NCBI GenBank assembly: GCA_020736575.1
Contig: JAGPYM010000003.1
Coordinates: 3,001,737 to 3,065,736 of the forward strand
Direction of reading: 5' to 3'
Length of the DNA stretch: 64,000 bases
Origin: Thelonectria olida
Taxonomy: Eukaryota; Ascomycota; Sordariomycetes; Hypocreales; Nectriaceae
Shown: positions 12,388 through 23,685 of the stretch, piece by piece
Numbering within the stretch: position 1 is the stretch's first letter
How the letters are laid out: every line of letters begins with the position of its first letter
Position numbers and translations under genes: made by a program
Notes under the pieces: generated by a model
Database searches by the model: none
What the model was told of the DNA's origin: nothing
What the model saw: the letters and a program-made list of their open reading frames with translations, nothing else

Positions 12388-13857
12388 TTAGCGCCAGGTC
12401 TCTCTTGGAAATTGAGTCACTCGTCCTGCTTCGGAGGGATGTGTCAGGAGAGGAACATTGCTTGTCGGGACTGTTGATCTAGGCGTTGCCTCCATCACAT
12501 ATGATACACCATCGTCAGATGCATATGATGGTGGTCGAGGCCCAACCCGGCTCAGTCGTCGTGGTTGAACTTCAGCGACGGACTCGTTGCGCTGCCAAAA
12601 TAGACGATTGGGGTCGACTCGCTGTTTAAATGGGTCAGTTGGCTCTGCCGGTAAATTTCGACGTTCAGCACTTACAACGCTCTCTCGCCAAAGTCCATAC
12701 GCAGGAGGGTTCGACTTTCCGGCTTCACTTTCCACCCCAGCGGCTTCCTCGTCCCGGGCGAGAACTACAGGGATTGGTTGGGGTGGTACGGCGTATCCTC
12801 GAGGGCCGTAGTTTGGTAAGTATGATCGGTTAGCCGCCTGGCGACTTCCTCGCACGAGCGTTATACAGAGACGAATGAGACCGTGGAAGAAGAACAGGGT
12901 AGCAAACAAGATAACGAGGACCAGCATAATGGTCATCTCACTTGTTCTAACCTTTTTCGTCATTGAGAGGCCGAGATCTGGAAGAGAAAGTCAGTTTCTT
13001 GTTTAGAAGGGCTGGTGGGACAAATTAGACATACAGACGGCGACAAGAAGTATCAAAATCAAACCGGATATGAAGCAAGCAATGATTTGCTTCCGGACTC
13101 TGCTCGACTTGATCCATGGGAAGCATAGCATGAAGCGCTTTGGGTGCTTGGCACAACGATGTCGGTCAGTGCGAGTATCCCCACTCAGTCTTCGTTCATG
13201 TTGAATATCCCCAGACACTTGTGATTCGTCGCTATGGGCGTTGGTGAATCTATCACGTAGTGTGCGATGATGAGTTCTCGGTGGTGCCGTGGTTGTCGAG
13301 GATGGAGCCGTAAAAGGCTGATTGAACTGCCGCATTTCGGGAAGTGCTTCGGGCGTTACCCGGGAGTCTTGGGATCGGGCGGTCCATGGCCTAGTAAAGT
13401 TGGGAAATTGAAATGGTCTTGAGGGCGCAGATGACTCGTCGTCGACTTCGGGCGATTTGGGGCTTTCGATATCAATCCCGTACATCTCACGGGCTGATGG
13501 TGGGGGATGGCCACGTCGGAAGAGTCGAAGGAAGGGGCGACGTGATGTGGAAGGAAATGATGGCATTTGTTGAATGTCAATTTCTCCGTGCCTTTCGATA
13601 CGAGCACGTCTTATGAGATCGGCTCGAAGCCGCTCCATGGTGGTGGGATCGTCGTTCATTATGCTCTCGGTCCGACGTCGTCGTGCACCAATATCAAAGC
13701 GTTGGGTGAGCGACGAATGCGTAGCTTTTATTCGCGAGTGGGCGTTTGCGACTGATGGCAGAAAGAAAGCCGTCGAATTCGTGCTTGAGGAGCGTTTTCG
13801 GTGATAATAGATGGCGGTGATGTCGTTTGCAGACTCGTCTGCAGAAATGGTCGACGT
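12388..13857 (-). CDS. Two-TM protein with PPxY motifs; start codon unclear
   Basis: Exons: 13857-13035 (first ATG in frame at 13659), 12977-12676 and 12621-12388. The 57 and 54 bp introns have GTATGT and GTAAGT donors; the second is a multiple of three without a stop, so it can be misread as coding. From the ATG at 13659 the product is 386 residues. However, 66 further codons upstream look fully protein-like (DITAIYYHRKRSSS, SLTQRFDIGARRRR) and end at an ACG (13857) just after an in-frame TGA. Two hydrophobic segments, IIACFISGLILILLVAV and TIMLVLVILFATLFFFHGLI, form a hairpin. The tail has PPAY and PPSY motifs, the kind bound by WW domains of Rsp5/Nedd4 ligases. I do not recognise a named family; an Rsp5-adaptor role is inference only. 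Confidence 0.75.
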
Positions 13858-15668
13858 TCACTTAAAGGCGGTCGTCCCAGACGATCGGCGGGGGTTTGGC
13901 TCTGTCAAAGTAGAAATGGATAGAGGGAGCGAGTGAGTAAAAATGAGCGACGAAGGCGGAAAAGAAGCAAAATTAAAAAAGACAAGGATGATTCCAGCAT
14001 CAAGAAGGAATAGAAATAATTGTTTGTTTCTGCTCACTGGAAGGAGTCGAACATGGTGCAACCAAAGGAGAGACAAGATGGGCGGAGGCGGACGGGAAGC
14101 AGAAATGCAAGTGGGAAAACAAGCAGGCGGTACGAATGGAAATGTCCTTCAGTGAGACAACAACCGACGGGACGCGTTCATCTGAGACCCTCTGGTCGCG
14201 ATGCCGGAAGGAAAGAATGAGGATGGGAACCAAGAGAGAGGCATGGCCAGCACGAATAGACATGAAGGAACAAGGCATCACCAGGGATTTAGCTCATGTC
14301 CTTCTCATGCTGGACGCCCAATGAACCATCCAATCCTTCGAAACAGGGGGGCCCGCAAAGGGGAGACGACGGGCCATGCTGCATCCATGCTGTAACAGTG
14401 GGCGTTGTAGCCAATTTCTCAGCCAATGCTTCTACCACTTCATGCTGCAGCAGTTGCCGTGATCTTTGTCAACGCGAGGGGAAGGGGCGAGGCTTGACAG
14501 GGGTGAGAGACGGCTTCTTCGAGGTTGGACGTTTCGGGGTCCATATGAGACACTGACGCGGGAGCTAGCTAGGGAGGCAAGAGGGATGCAAAGCCACAGT
14601 TGGAATTTAGTCTGGAGGTGGCGTCCAGGCAAGAGATGTGCTAGTGTGAGGGGGTACTTAACTAAAGGGAGCCCAGGAATTAGTTGCTGAGCGCAACAGT
14701 GTTGCTACATGTACCTGCAATATTCGCGAAACAAGAGAATGCCAACGAGGACTCGAATGAGCTACGGCCAGTGCCGTTACGGTGATAATTGACTGAGTTG
14801 TAGACTGTCAACATTCCCAACGCCACGCTCAAAGTCGAGAACGTTGTGGCAAACAACAACTGCGTACCGCTTCCATCTCTGACCAACCACGCGTCACCCT
14901 CAACAAGCACCTGAAACTCATCCTCAGCCCCTTGACCAGCTGGACAATATCAAGCCCGTCGTCAGTGGCTGCCCTGGTAATTAATGAAAGGACCATACGG
15001 CCGGCCCATTGTGCAATATTGAACATGATTTGTTTTTGTATGTTCATTCTTGATTTTCATCTCTTTTTTTTTGGCCATTTTTGTTGTTGTTGTTGTTGTT
15101 TTTTGTTTTATTTTCAAGGAGGCTGACTGTATCCCTCATTTTATCGGCCTCCAATGCCGACTCCAGATGGGACGCCCCCTTACCCAGCATGACCTGGACC
15201 GCCATGAACCTTGTAACACCCAGATCCCTCCAAGAGCTGGTCGAGCTCTCTCTTTAGCCTCTCCCCAGATTATCTTTGTTCCAAGCCATCATACACAGTA
15301 AATCATCCGTCCCACACCTCATCACTTTTTCTTCCCTGTCCTTGTTACAGTCTTCTTCTACCTGGGCTTCGTATAAGCCGGTGAATCCATCCACCAGCCG
15401 AACCTATCGCCACGATCTCTTCGTTGTATGATTGCTAGCCACCTCACACAATATCTCCGACTAGTATTAAGAACATATCCCCGAAATAGCAACATCTCGT
15501 GACAGTGGCCAAGCACAATTATGCCTTCACACGGAGCACCGGCAAATACCGAGGTGGGTCTACAACCCAGAGCCTCGCTGACCTGAGATCGTTACCGTCA
15601 CAAACCCGGCATCGATGTTGCCAAGGTTGACGATTGTAGTTCTCGTTTCAAGTCCCCCATATTCGAAC
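13858..15668. other. Intergenic, no gene seen
   Basis: This stretch lies between the 5' end of the two-TM gene and the 3' end of the U5-40K gene. The first 150 bp must contain the missing start or 5' exon of the two-TM gene if one exists; a GACAG acceptor-like site on the minus strand near 13910 is followed by an in-frame stop. A (TTG)n run lies at about 15080-15100. The other frames look like chance. Confidence 0.45.
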
Positions 15669-16896
15669 TCATTTCAATTCGCCTAGAAGCATTGTGCGAT
15701 CGGAGGATGCCGACAATACTATCTCTTGTTAGTTGCAAACTCGAAAGGATCCGTCTTTTCAGGAATCGGCACATACAGATGGGCTCCTTGCCGGGAGCGA
15801 ACTCAGCCACGTTAACAACGGCCTTGTGGCCAGGAAGCTTGTAGCCGAGCTTGCCCGTCTCACTTGACCAAACTATCACTGTACCATCGCCTGATGCCGC
15901 CGAAATTCTCTTGCCGTCGGCACTCCAGCTGGCTCCCATGAGGTTCTTTTCCAAGCCCATTGTGACTCCATCCAATGTTCGAATGTGTCGCTCGGTTGGC
16001 GCAAATGGTCGGATATCCCATGTTCTCACAGTCGCGTCCATGGAATACGAAAGCAATGATTGCGAATCAGGTGAAACTCTCAGAGACATGATCGTGTCTG
16101 AGTGCCCAAGCATGGAGTAGACGACAGCCTTCTTTCTCAAATCCCAAACACGGATGTCGTTATCGATACCGCCTGCGTAAATCTCGTTGCCCGCTTCTGA
16201 TAGAGCCACGGCTGTGATAGGGAATTCCGTCTGGATGTAGTCGACCGCGTTCTTCGACCGAGGATCCCAGATGCCAATCGTCGAATCGTCGCTACCGCTA
16301 ACAAGGATTTCTTCTCCCCGCTTGCTAATATCCATTGTGTTGATGATTTCTTCGTGTCCCACGTATCGACGTATTCGCGTGCCTGATGTCAAGTCCCAGC
16401 TAGCGAGGTGCATATCGGCGGATGCCGAGTACAAGATTTCCGAATCGCGTGACCATTGCAAATCAAGAATGGCGCCTCGGTGGCCGTTCAACACTCCGTA
16501 GTTTTCGCAGTCGCCATAGGTTCTCCAGAGCACTGCCCATTATTAGCCACGTATGTCCGTCCTCCCAACAAGCCAGCTTAGGCTTACTTAGAGACCTATC
16601 CATCGATCCAGACGCGATCAAGTTGCCGGTAGGGTCAAACTTGGCCGTGAAAATTTCGCCCGAGTGCCCAGAGAGCTCCATGACGGGAGCCTGTAACCCG
16701 CTTGTTCTGGGGGCCTATGAATCGTGAGCTCTTCGTCGTCACATCATCCCGAGACACGTACGCTCTGGACAAGGGCATTGCTGCCAGATGCATTCAGGCG
16801 CGCGATCGCGCCAGTCGACGAGTTGACATTCTGCCGCTTGACGAGCGACTGGGACATGCCCGGATCGTCGTCCGCGGGACGCTTTTCCGCCGACAT
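15669..16896 (-). CDS. U5 snRNP 40 kDa WD40 protein (SNRNP40 / Spf38-Cwf17)
   Basis: Exons: 16896-16762, 16714-16588, 16532-15777 and 15718-15669, giving 355 residues, close to the human protein. After a basic disordered N-terminus (about 60 residues) come seven WD40 blades, beginning MELSGHSGEIFTAKFDPTG and ending LSASSDRTMLLGELK. Typical blade ends are visible (IGIWDPRS, IRVWDLRK, VRTWDIRP, VIVWSSET). In other fungi this protein sits in the U5 snRNP near Prp8 and joins the spliceosome in the nucleus. All introns are 47-58 bp and keep phase; the Met of MLWRTYGDC is split by one of them. The gene is divergent from the Bet3 gene, with 462 bp between the starts. Confidence 0.93.
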
Positions 16897-17358
16897 TATG
16901 AAGGATAAAAGATTTCCTAGACTTAAGTGTCAAAAAGCGATCCCAAATATCCTAACGCGCCTGCCGTTGTTCGATTCCGGGAGCTGTTGACAAGCTCCTT
17001 GGTCGCCTCGAGGTTTCCAAGGCGTCCTTGAACCTTCGCGCTATGGAAATGCGAAAGTCATGTCTGATTGGTGCCCGGGCCGAAAATTGTTCCTCAATCG
17101 GTGGTCGGAAACCTCCGTGCACCGACAGCTCAAGGGTGACGTTGGGGGGTTCCGTCCGTCTCCAGCTCACGGAATCGCTTCCCCTGGCCTTCACTGCGAC
17201 ATAGCTCTCTTAACCAGTTGCCCTGCTTTTAACGTCCGTTTCAACCCTCTTGAACGGAATACTCACGCGATATCCTTCACACTACAGCCATATTACCTAG
17301 TAATAGGACCCGTCCAGAGCTTGGCTAGCCCATCTCAACACCGGCTCCTGCCTGCACT
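16897..17358. promoter_or_regulatory. Shared divergent promoter of U5-40K and Bet3 genes
   Basis: These 462 bp separate two start codons on opposite strands, so they must hold both 5' leaders and both core promoters. I see no clear TATA box. A shared control of the two housekeeping genes is inferred from position only. Confidence 0.55.
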
Positions 17359-18104
17359 ATGTCTGCGAGCAAAGCATCTCGCGTTGGTGAGGAGTGAGTA
17401 CATGTCAAACTATTTATCTCCAAGACTCTTCGGTTCCTAACGTGTCTCTAGGATCTGGAAGTATGCTCTAAAACAATGCGCGGCCACGAGGAAAAGACAA
17501 TCTGACTTCATCCCACAGAACCCGAATTGACAAGGTCAATGCCGAACTAGTTACTTTAACATACGGGACCATTGTCGCGCAACTATGCAAAGACTACGAG
17601 AGCGATTACGTCGAGGTGAACAAGCAGTTGGACAAGATGGGATACAACATTGGGTTGCGGCTTATCGAGGATTACCTCGCCAAGTCTAACACTATGAAGC
17701 GATGCGTCAACTTCCGAGAGACGGCCGATATGATTGCTCGAGTATGTGTCTGATATGACACCACTTTGGAATTGGCTGACCGAAAATCACAGGTGGGATT
17801 CAAGATTTTCCTCAACATCACGCCGCAGGTGACAAATTGGACGAGCGACAACAATCAGTTTTCTCTAGTGTTCGACGAGAACCCATTGGCCGACTTTGTC
17901 GAGTTACCTGATGATGGTCGAGCTCAGGATCAGCTTTGGTACTCGAATATCCTATGCGGTGTACTTCGCGGAGCTCTCGAGATGGTTCAGATGCAGGTGG
18001 AGGCACATTTTATCAGCGATGTCCTTCGGGGTAACGACAGCACTGAGATGAGAGTGTCTCTGATACGATACATTGATGACGAGCTACCTCCGGAAGATGA
18101 CTGA
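17359..18104 (+). CDS. bet3: TRAPP complex subunit Bet3 (TRAPPC3)
   Basis: Exons: 17359-17393, 17452-17460, 17519-17741 and 17793-18104, giving 192 residues. The sequence matches the Bet3 family along its full length: KVNAELVTLTYGTIVAQLCK, then GYNIGLRLIEDYLAK, the MKRCVNFRETAD segment with the conserved Cys that is acylated in mammals, VTNWTSDNNQFSLVF, and NILCGVLRGALEMVQM. Bet3 is a core subunit of TRAPP, the exchange factor for Rab Ypt1, and acts in ER-Golgi and Golgi tethering. Exon 2 is only 9 nt and codes for the Ile-Trp of EEIWKTR, which is conserved in the family; without it the two neighbours do not join in frame with sense. Introns are 58, 58 and 51 bp. Confidence 0.95.
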
Positions 18105-18611
18105 GAGGCCCCCTGGCAACGCAAGAAGGCAACAGAATGGTGATAAGACTCAAATTGTGACAAGTCTTCTGGAGAATCGTAACGACGACCATGCGGCAGC
18201 AAGACATTCGTCTGTCTATCACTGAGAGGCGACAGGAGGCTAGCGCGATGGAATAACTTAGCCAGAGAAATCTCGATTCAGAGCCATGATCCACGACAAG
18301 GACCCTGTTCGAGCGGTGTCGGGAGTTTGGAATTATAGGACGGCAATTAGGACTTGGTGTTTCAAGTAGATAAATAACTTTATGCAACATAGGGACGGGC
18401 AAAGAGAGAACCAGGAGAGTACCAATGATAGTCCTCATCTGCGACACAGCATGTAAGTCTATGTAAATTCTATGCGATAGTCCAATCGGCTAGAGCACTA
18501 GTTGATCTTTGACAAGCCATCTGAAAAGTCTCAACACCGAGGATTGAAACTATGTGTGCATGCATGGCACCTGCTGCCTAGGGACAAGTCCCTGAACGAT
18601 GAGTTCGTGCG

Positions 18612-18684
18612 AAAAAAAAAAAAACCGAGTGTATGGCGAATCAAACCCGGAAACTTCCAATGCTCCACCGAGTTGTAATAACGA
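18612..18684 (-). other. Degenerate tRNA-like sequence with oligo-T end
   Basis: On the minus strand, an A-box-like CTCGGTGGAGC is followed about 20 bases later by a B-box-like GGTTTGATTCG and then, after a short stretch, by 13 T, a possible Pol III terminator. The 3' half of the anticodon arm is missing and the T stem pairs poorly. It could be a tRNA pseudogene, a SINE remnant, or chance. Confidence 0.25.
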
Positions 18685-20163
18685 AATTGTTTCGCAAAGG
18701 GGTAGGGAGCCTATCGCAAGCCAGAGCGAGAAACGAAGAGGGCGAAAACCCTGCGATGAGGGAGTCTGGAGTGGTCCGTGAGAGGCTCGTGGATGTCCGT
18801 AGACTCCCGTGGACGGCCTCTTAAATGTATCGTGAGAGAGGCGAAGTGGGCACTCAGGCCAGAATGACGGCGTGATCCCTGCCTGAGGCAGCCGGGATGA
18901 CAGGATCATGCCTTTGGTGCCAACCGCAAGTGATGGTTCAGTCTCAAGACTGCGCAGGCCTGGTTTGAGATTTACGTACCAAAAACGGCAACTGCACAGG
19001 CATGCCACCTTCCAGCCGACGAGGCCTTGGCTGCAGGGCGGGACAGTAACACAGAGCCTCATCAGTGGTCTCGTCCACTGTAAGCTAGTGGCCTGCAGCG
19101 TGCATCACACGCAGGTCCCCCCAAGAAGGCTGCAACGGGTGAGGTGCCCTATCAGTCTACTTACAGTGGACGCTCCTTTGATATGATCCCAGGGATGGGG
19201 TTCCCGACCCCAAGATTTAGGGCGTCGATCCACTATCAACCTCCACTGACAGCCGTACGGGGCCGGATGCTCAGCTCGAAGAAGCTACCTTGGAGGAAGG
19301 TATCGCCCACAACCCGCGGTGTGAAAGCTTCCAACCTCCTTCCACTGTTCCTTCCTACCTTCGGCAGCCTGCCACGCGTTATTGGCATGCGCCCAGCTCT
19401 CGGGTTTATGCATATCAGGCAGATTAGGTAAGATCACCAACTGAGACATTGCCGTATACCTTATGTGAAAGACGTTGCTTCCATTAAGGAAAGCCCAGGA
19501 CCACAAGGACCATGGATGAGTCGCCATGGAATCTATACAGATGTCGTCAATGCCAAACATTATAGAAGAGTCTGTTAAAGTACACAGCCAACTTTCTTTC
19601 ACACCTCAGGTTTGAAGCCTGGGTGGTTGCCGGCATCGCACCTCATATTCTCTCGCATAGCTGCATGTCTGTCCACTTTGCCCTTAATCCCCCGTTAAAA
19701 GCACTGAAGGATGGACGTTCCGCCCCCCTGGATTCCATGTACCGATACTGGTTTTGGACCATCTGACAAGCCACTTGACTTTCTAGAAGCGCAAACAGAC
19801 ATCAAGCTGGGCAAGAAGTTGGATGTCTTATTGTGAAGATCGCCAATCTCACTCATTCTGTGTTTGATTCTTATCACATTTAAAAACTCTACTCCAAGGA
19901 TTTTACACAACCTCGACACTTTGCCATTTGTCTAAGGCGATCCAGCTCAGAAAGGCCGGCAAACGCACTGAGAGAGTTGATGAAGTGCATCAACTGGGAA
20001 TGAGAAGTCCTCCACCGCCAAAGAACGAACCACGTTTTCCCCCCCTCCCCTCACACAATCTCTCTCACGCCAGACTTTCTCCCTCACTCCCTTCTTCTTC
20101 ATCCTCTCCTGTCGTCCATTTCCTCAATTTTCCCCCTCACTACGACCTCAACCCAACCATAAC

Positions 20164-20829
20164 GTGAGTAGTCGTCGGCCCAGCGGTCGCGCGCGCTGCC
20201 CACTCTTCAACCTAAGGCCATCCACAGCGTCCACCCCCGGCGCTTTTGGACTCTCGGTCTCATGTACTTGCGCCACAGCCGTCCCGGTGCAGAAATCTTG
20301 GGTACTCCGTACCTGGACCCTGCTTGGACCCTATCGAAGTCTTGAGACCCCCCAAATTCATATATTACCGGCCTGTCCCCCGATACAGCGAAGAAAAATT
20401 CAGCCAGGAAGGCGCGCACACCCCCCGTCTCCGTCCCCATCCTGCCTATCTCTCTCGCTTCCATTCTCTCTCTTTTCCCGTCGGTCGGTCGTGAGTCTCC
20501 ATCCCATCCCAGGCGGCCAGCGCCCACCTCCACCAAAACCAACCAACCACACCATCATCGCGACACCATCCGCCTTGTCGCCCATCGCTTTTCGCCCATC
20601 GGCACCATCCCCATCGACCTCGCTACAGCTCTCGATTCCTTGCAGCTCACCGACACCACTACCGCCATCGACGACAACTCAATTCCCTCCCCATCGCCGC
20701 CTTCCGCGCGCTTTGGATCGCGTCCCCCGCCTCCTAGGATCGCCGCCCGTCACGCCCACGTCGGTCGGCCGTCCTACGCCCAGCGCCAGCGCTCCGCGTG
20801 GTGGCCCGTCCCGGTGGCTAATACTGCAG
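20164..20829 (+). other. Putative 5'-UTR intron of the Som1 gene
   Basis: A strong donor (AAC|GTGAGT) at 20164 and an acceptor with a nearby branch site (CTAATACTGCAG) ending at 20829 flank 666 bp upstream of the Som1 ATG at 20879. Long leaders with an intron are common for fungal developmental regulators. No transcript data are available, so this rests on consensus sites only. Confidence 0.45.
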
Positions 20830-20878
20830 ACACTTGAGGCTTTATCGCCTTTTTCTCCATTACCACTACACCTTGGCC

Positions 20879-23685
20879 ATGAATCAAAACGTCAACATGG
20901 CCGCCATGAACGCCATGGGCGGTCCAGTCGGTGGCGCTCCCATGCCCATGATGAATAATGGCGCCGTCAACCCTCAGGCTCAAGCTCAGCAAGCCGTCCG
21001 TCAGCAACAGATCAACGAGAGCCAGCGCGGTGTCCTCAACACGTACATCTACGAGTACTTTATTCGCTATGGGATGTACGACTGCGCTCGCTCCCTCATC
21101 AATAGCGACCAGCAGGTCAACGTCCACAAGGACGGCACGAACCGCCGTCGCGACGAAAACGGAAACGTTATCAACGGTGTCGGCGACGACCCCATGGATA
21201 CGGATAGCAAAGATGACATTGATTCAAAGTTGCCCGACGATCTTCCTCCTCCCAAGCTGCCTATGCCGGCATCCGACACCTCGTTCCTCTATGAGTGGTT
21301 CTGTCTGTTCTGGGACATCTACAACGCGCAACGCGCCAAAGGTGGCAACGGCACCGTCAACCAATACGTGGCTCACACTCAGGTATGTTCTCTTCTACCC
21401 CGACGCTCTCGTCATGTTCAGCTTCACATTCATCGCACCATCTTGCCCCTGTCGGCAGCCAGTAGGCTCTCCTTCACGCCGACGCCTAGTGGCGTCAATA
21501 TCCACCATCAGTGAGGAGACGTTGACACTGATATAGCAACAATCCCGCTTGAAACAGACACAGCAACAGGAACTTCTCCGCCAGATGCGGCCCGATATCA
21601 CTCCCCAGCAGTTCCAGATGATGCGGAACATGCAGAACGGGAACATGGCTATGGGCATGAAGCAGGGCAATCTCGCCCGCGCCGCTATGGCCAACAACCA
21701 GAACAAGTAAGTCCCCCCGTCACAGGAGTGTCTCTATAATACCGAGAACTAACTGCCGTCTTTTTTCTATAGCCCCCAAATGCAAATGCTCCAACAGGCC
21801 AAGCAAAACCAGATGCAACGAGATCCGTCTGGCATGGACGCCAACCGCGACAGACCATCATCTCCCGCCTCCGGCGAGAACGCCCCTTCTCCTTCGAAGC
21901 GACAACGCATTGACGGCGCCCCCTTCAATCCCAACCAGCCTGGCGGCATGATGCCAAATGGCCGACCCGTTCAGGGCATGCCAGGCCAGCAAATGCCCGG
22001 GAACCCGACCGCCGCTGCCCATCAGATGCTCGCCGCAAGCGGGATTAATCCGAACAATCTAAATGCTCAGCAGTTTGCGAACTTTGCCAATGCTCCCCCT
22101 GCCGCCCAGCAGAAGTCGATTGCCACATACGCTCAAACACTCCAACAGCACCACTCCAGCTTAGGGGGCAAGCAGATGCCTAATGCCGGTGGTCCCCAGG
22201 GCCAAGGATCTCCAATGATGCCCCAGGGTCCCGATGGTAACACACTAACTGCATTTTACAACCCGAATGACATGGGTCCTGGTGGAATTCGCGCAGGCCC
22301 CAATGGCCCCCAGGCAGCTGGCAGCAGTAACCATGCTCTCCAGGATTATCAGATGCAGTTGATGCTACTGGAGCAGCAAAATAAGAAGAGGTTGATGATG
22401 GCTCGTCAAGAACAAGACACAATAGGCGGCGCGACTCCAGGCGCCCCAGGAGGTCCAGGCCCTGGTGGCCCTCCCGGACCCAACGGACAACCATTTGCCG
22501 ATACCTCACCTCAGGCGATGCGAACAGGTGCCTCCCCTAACCCGGCTGAGCAAATGAAGCGCGGCACGCCTCAGATGAACAATTCGAGTGTCCCGTCTCC
22601 AGTCCCTGAGGGTGGCCAATCTCGTGGCTCTCCAAACCCCAACATGGCTTTTATGGCCAACCACGTGGATCCCAATATGAACCCTCACTTCAACATGGCG
22701 CAACAGCAGCAGATGAATGGCATGCGACCTCCCAGCTCACACCCTGGTCAACCCTTCAACGGACAGATGACGCCCCAGCAGATGATGGCCGCGAGAGCAG
22801 CCCAACAACAGGGGCAGCAGGGACAACAGGGACAACAGCCTCAAGGTGCTCAGGGTAACCCTCAGCAATGGCAGCCCGGGCCCAACGGCCAGATGGTGCC
22901 TCAAAACATGCAACAGCAGAGTCCTCAGATCCAGGGAACGCCTCAGCAGCGATCTATGCCTCCACCATCGGCTCCTGCAGCGGCCGGTAACAACGTGAAC
23001 AACCGGACGACTGCCTCTCCTCAACAGGCAGCCGCGGCCCCTCCCACGCCCAACCAAGGTAACAAGCCGGCACCCAAGAAGAAGGAGGGCAAGGCCGCCA
23101 AGGAAAAGGTAAGAAATCGATTTGCGTTTAGTGTTGGCATTGAAGAGCTAATAGTTTCCCAAGCGCGCTGCCGCCCAGAAGAAGTCGAATCAGAATCTCA
23201 ACGCTGGGGCCACCCCGGCTGGAGAGAACAGCGGCGAACAAGAGACTCCTGCGCCTGCAACTCCAATTACTCCCGCTACCGCGAACTTCAAGAATGGTCA
23301 GAATGCCAATGCCGGCCAGAACGGACAGCCCACAGCAGGACCCAATGCCGTTCCTGCCGCTACTGCCCCTGCCGCTACAACTGCTCCACCGTCGGCTCCG
23401 GTTGTGCCCCAGGGTCCTGCAGACCCGAACCAGAACGCGTCGTTCGAAAACTTTGGCGGGCTGGTACGTTTCTCCTACAATATGGGGTGTGGCGGAGCAT
23501 CCTTGCTAACAATGGTCGCGTAGGTTGACTTTGGGGGAATGGAATTGGCCAACCCCATGCAAACCGGTGACGTTCTTAACGATTTCGACTTCGACTCGTT
23601 CCTTCATGACGGCGAGGAAAATCAGCCTTTCGACTTCAACGGCACCTTCTCGACAATGGAGGGTGGTGAAATCGGAGCAGAGTAA
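20879..23685 (+). CDS. som1: LisH-domain transcriptional regulator Som1/Flo8
   Basis: Exons: 20879-21382, 21537-21706, 21773-23108, 23155 (or 23164)-23463 and 23524-23685, giving 826 (or 823) residues. A LisH/LUFS region lies at about residues 40-165 (LNTYIYEYFIRYGMYDCARS, then FLYEWFCLFWDIYNAQ). The middle is a very long Gln/Pro/Met/Asn/Gly-rich disordered region. The end carries the acidic motif TGDVLNDFDFDSFLHD and stops in GEIGAE, a strongly kept signature of fungal Som1. In other fungi Som1/Flo8 acts in the nucleus downstream of cAMP-PKA, controlling adhesion, hyphal growth, conidiation and infection structures. The acceptor of the fourth exon is ambiguous between TAG and AAG nine bases apart, both in frame. 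The first intron is 154 bp, the others 46-66 bp. Confidence 0.92.

Larger units (their letters stand above)
18105..20878. other. Intergenic; Som1 leader in its 3' part
   Basis: Some 2.8 kb follows the Bet3 gene. The part from about 20035 onward is pyrimidine-rich and is best read as the promoter and leader of the downstream Som1 gene. Near 18612-18684 there is a degenerate tRNA-like sequence. The other frames in 18550-19920 look like chance; no coding gene is supported. Confidence 0.45.

Noticed and set aside
16955..16995. GTTCGATTCC considered as a tRNA B box
   Set aside because: The flanking bases do not form a T stem, and no A box lies upstream at the right distance.
18550..19062. Minus-strand frame of 170 codons
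   Set aside because: No family resemblance, irregular composition, overlaps the tRNA-like remnant; probably chance.
20164..20958. Plus-strand frame of 264 codons before and over the Som1 start
   Set aside because: Pro/Ser-rich by pyrimidine bias, lies mostly in the putative leader intron and overlaps the Som1 start in another frame.
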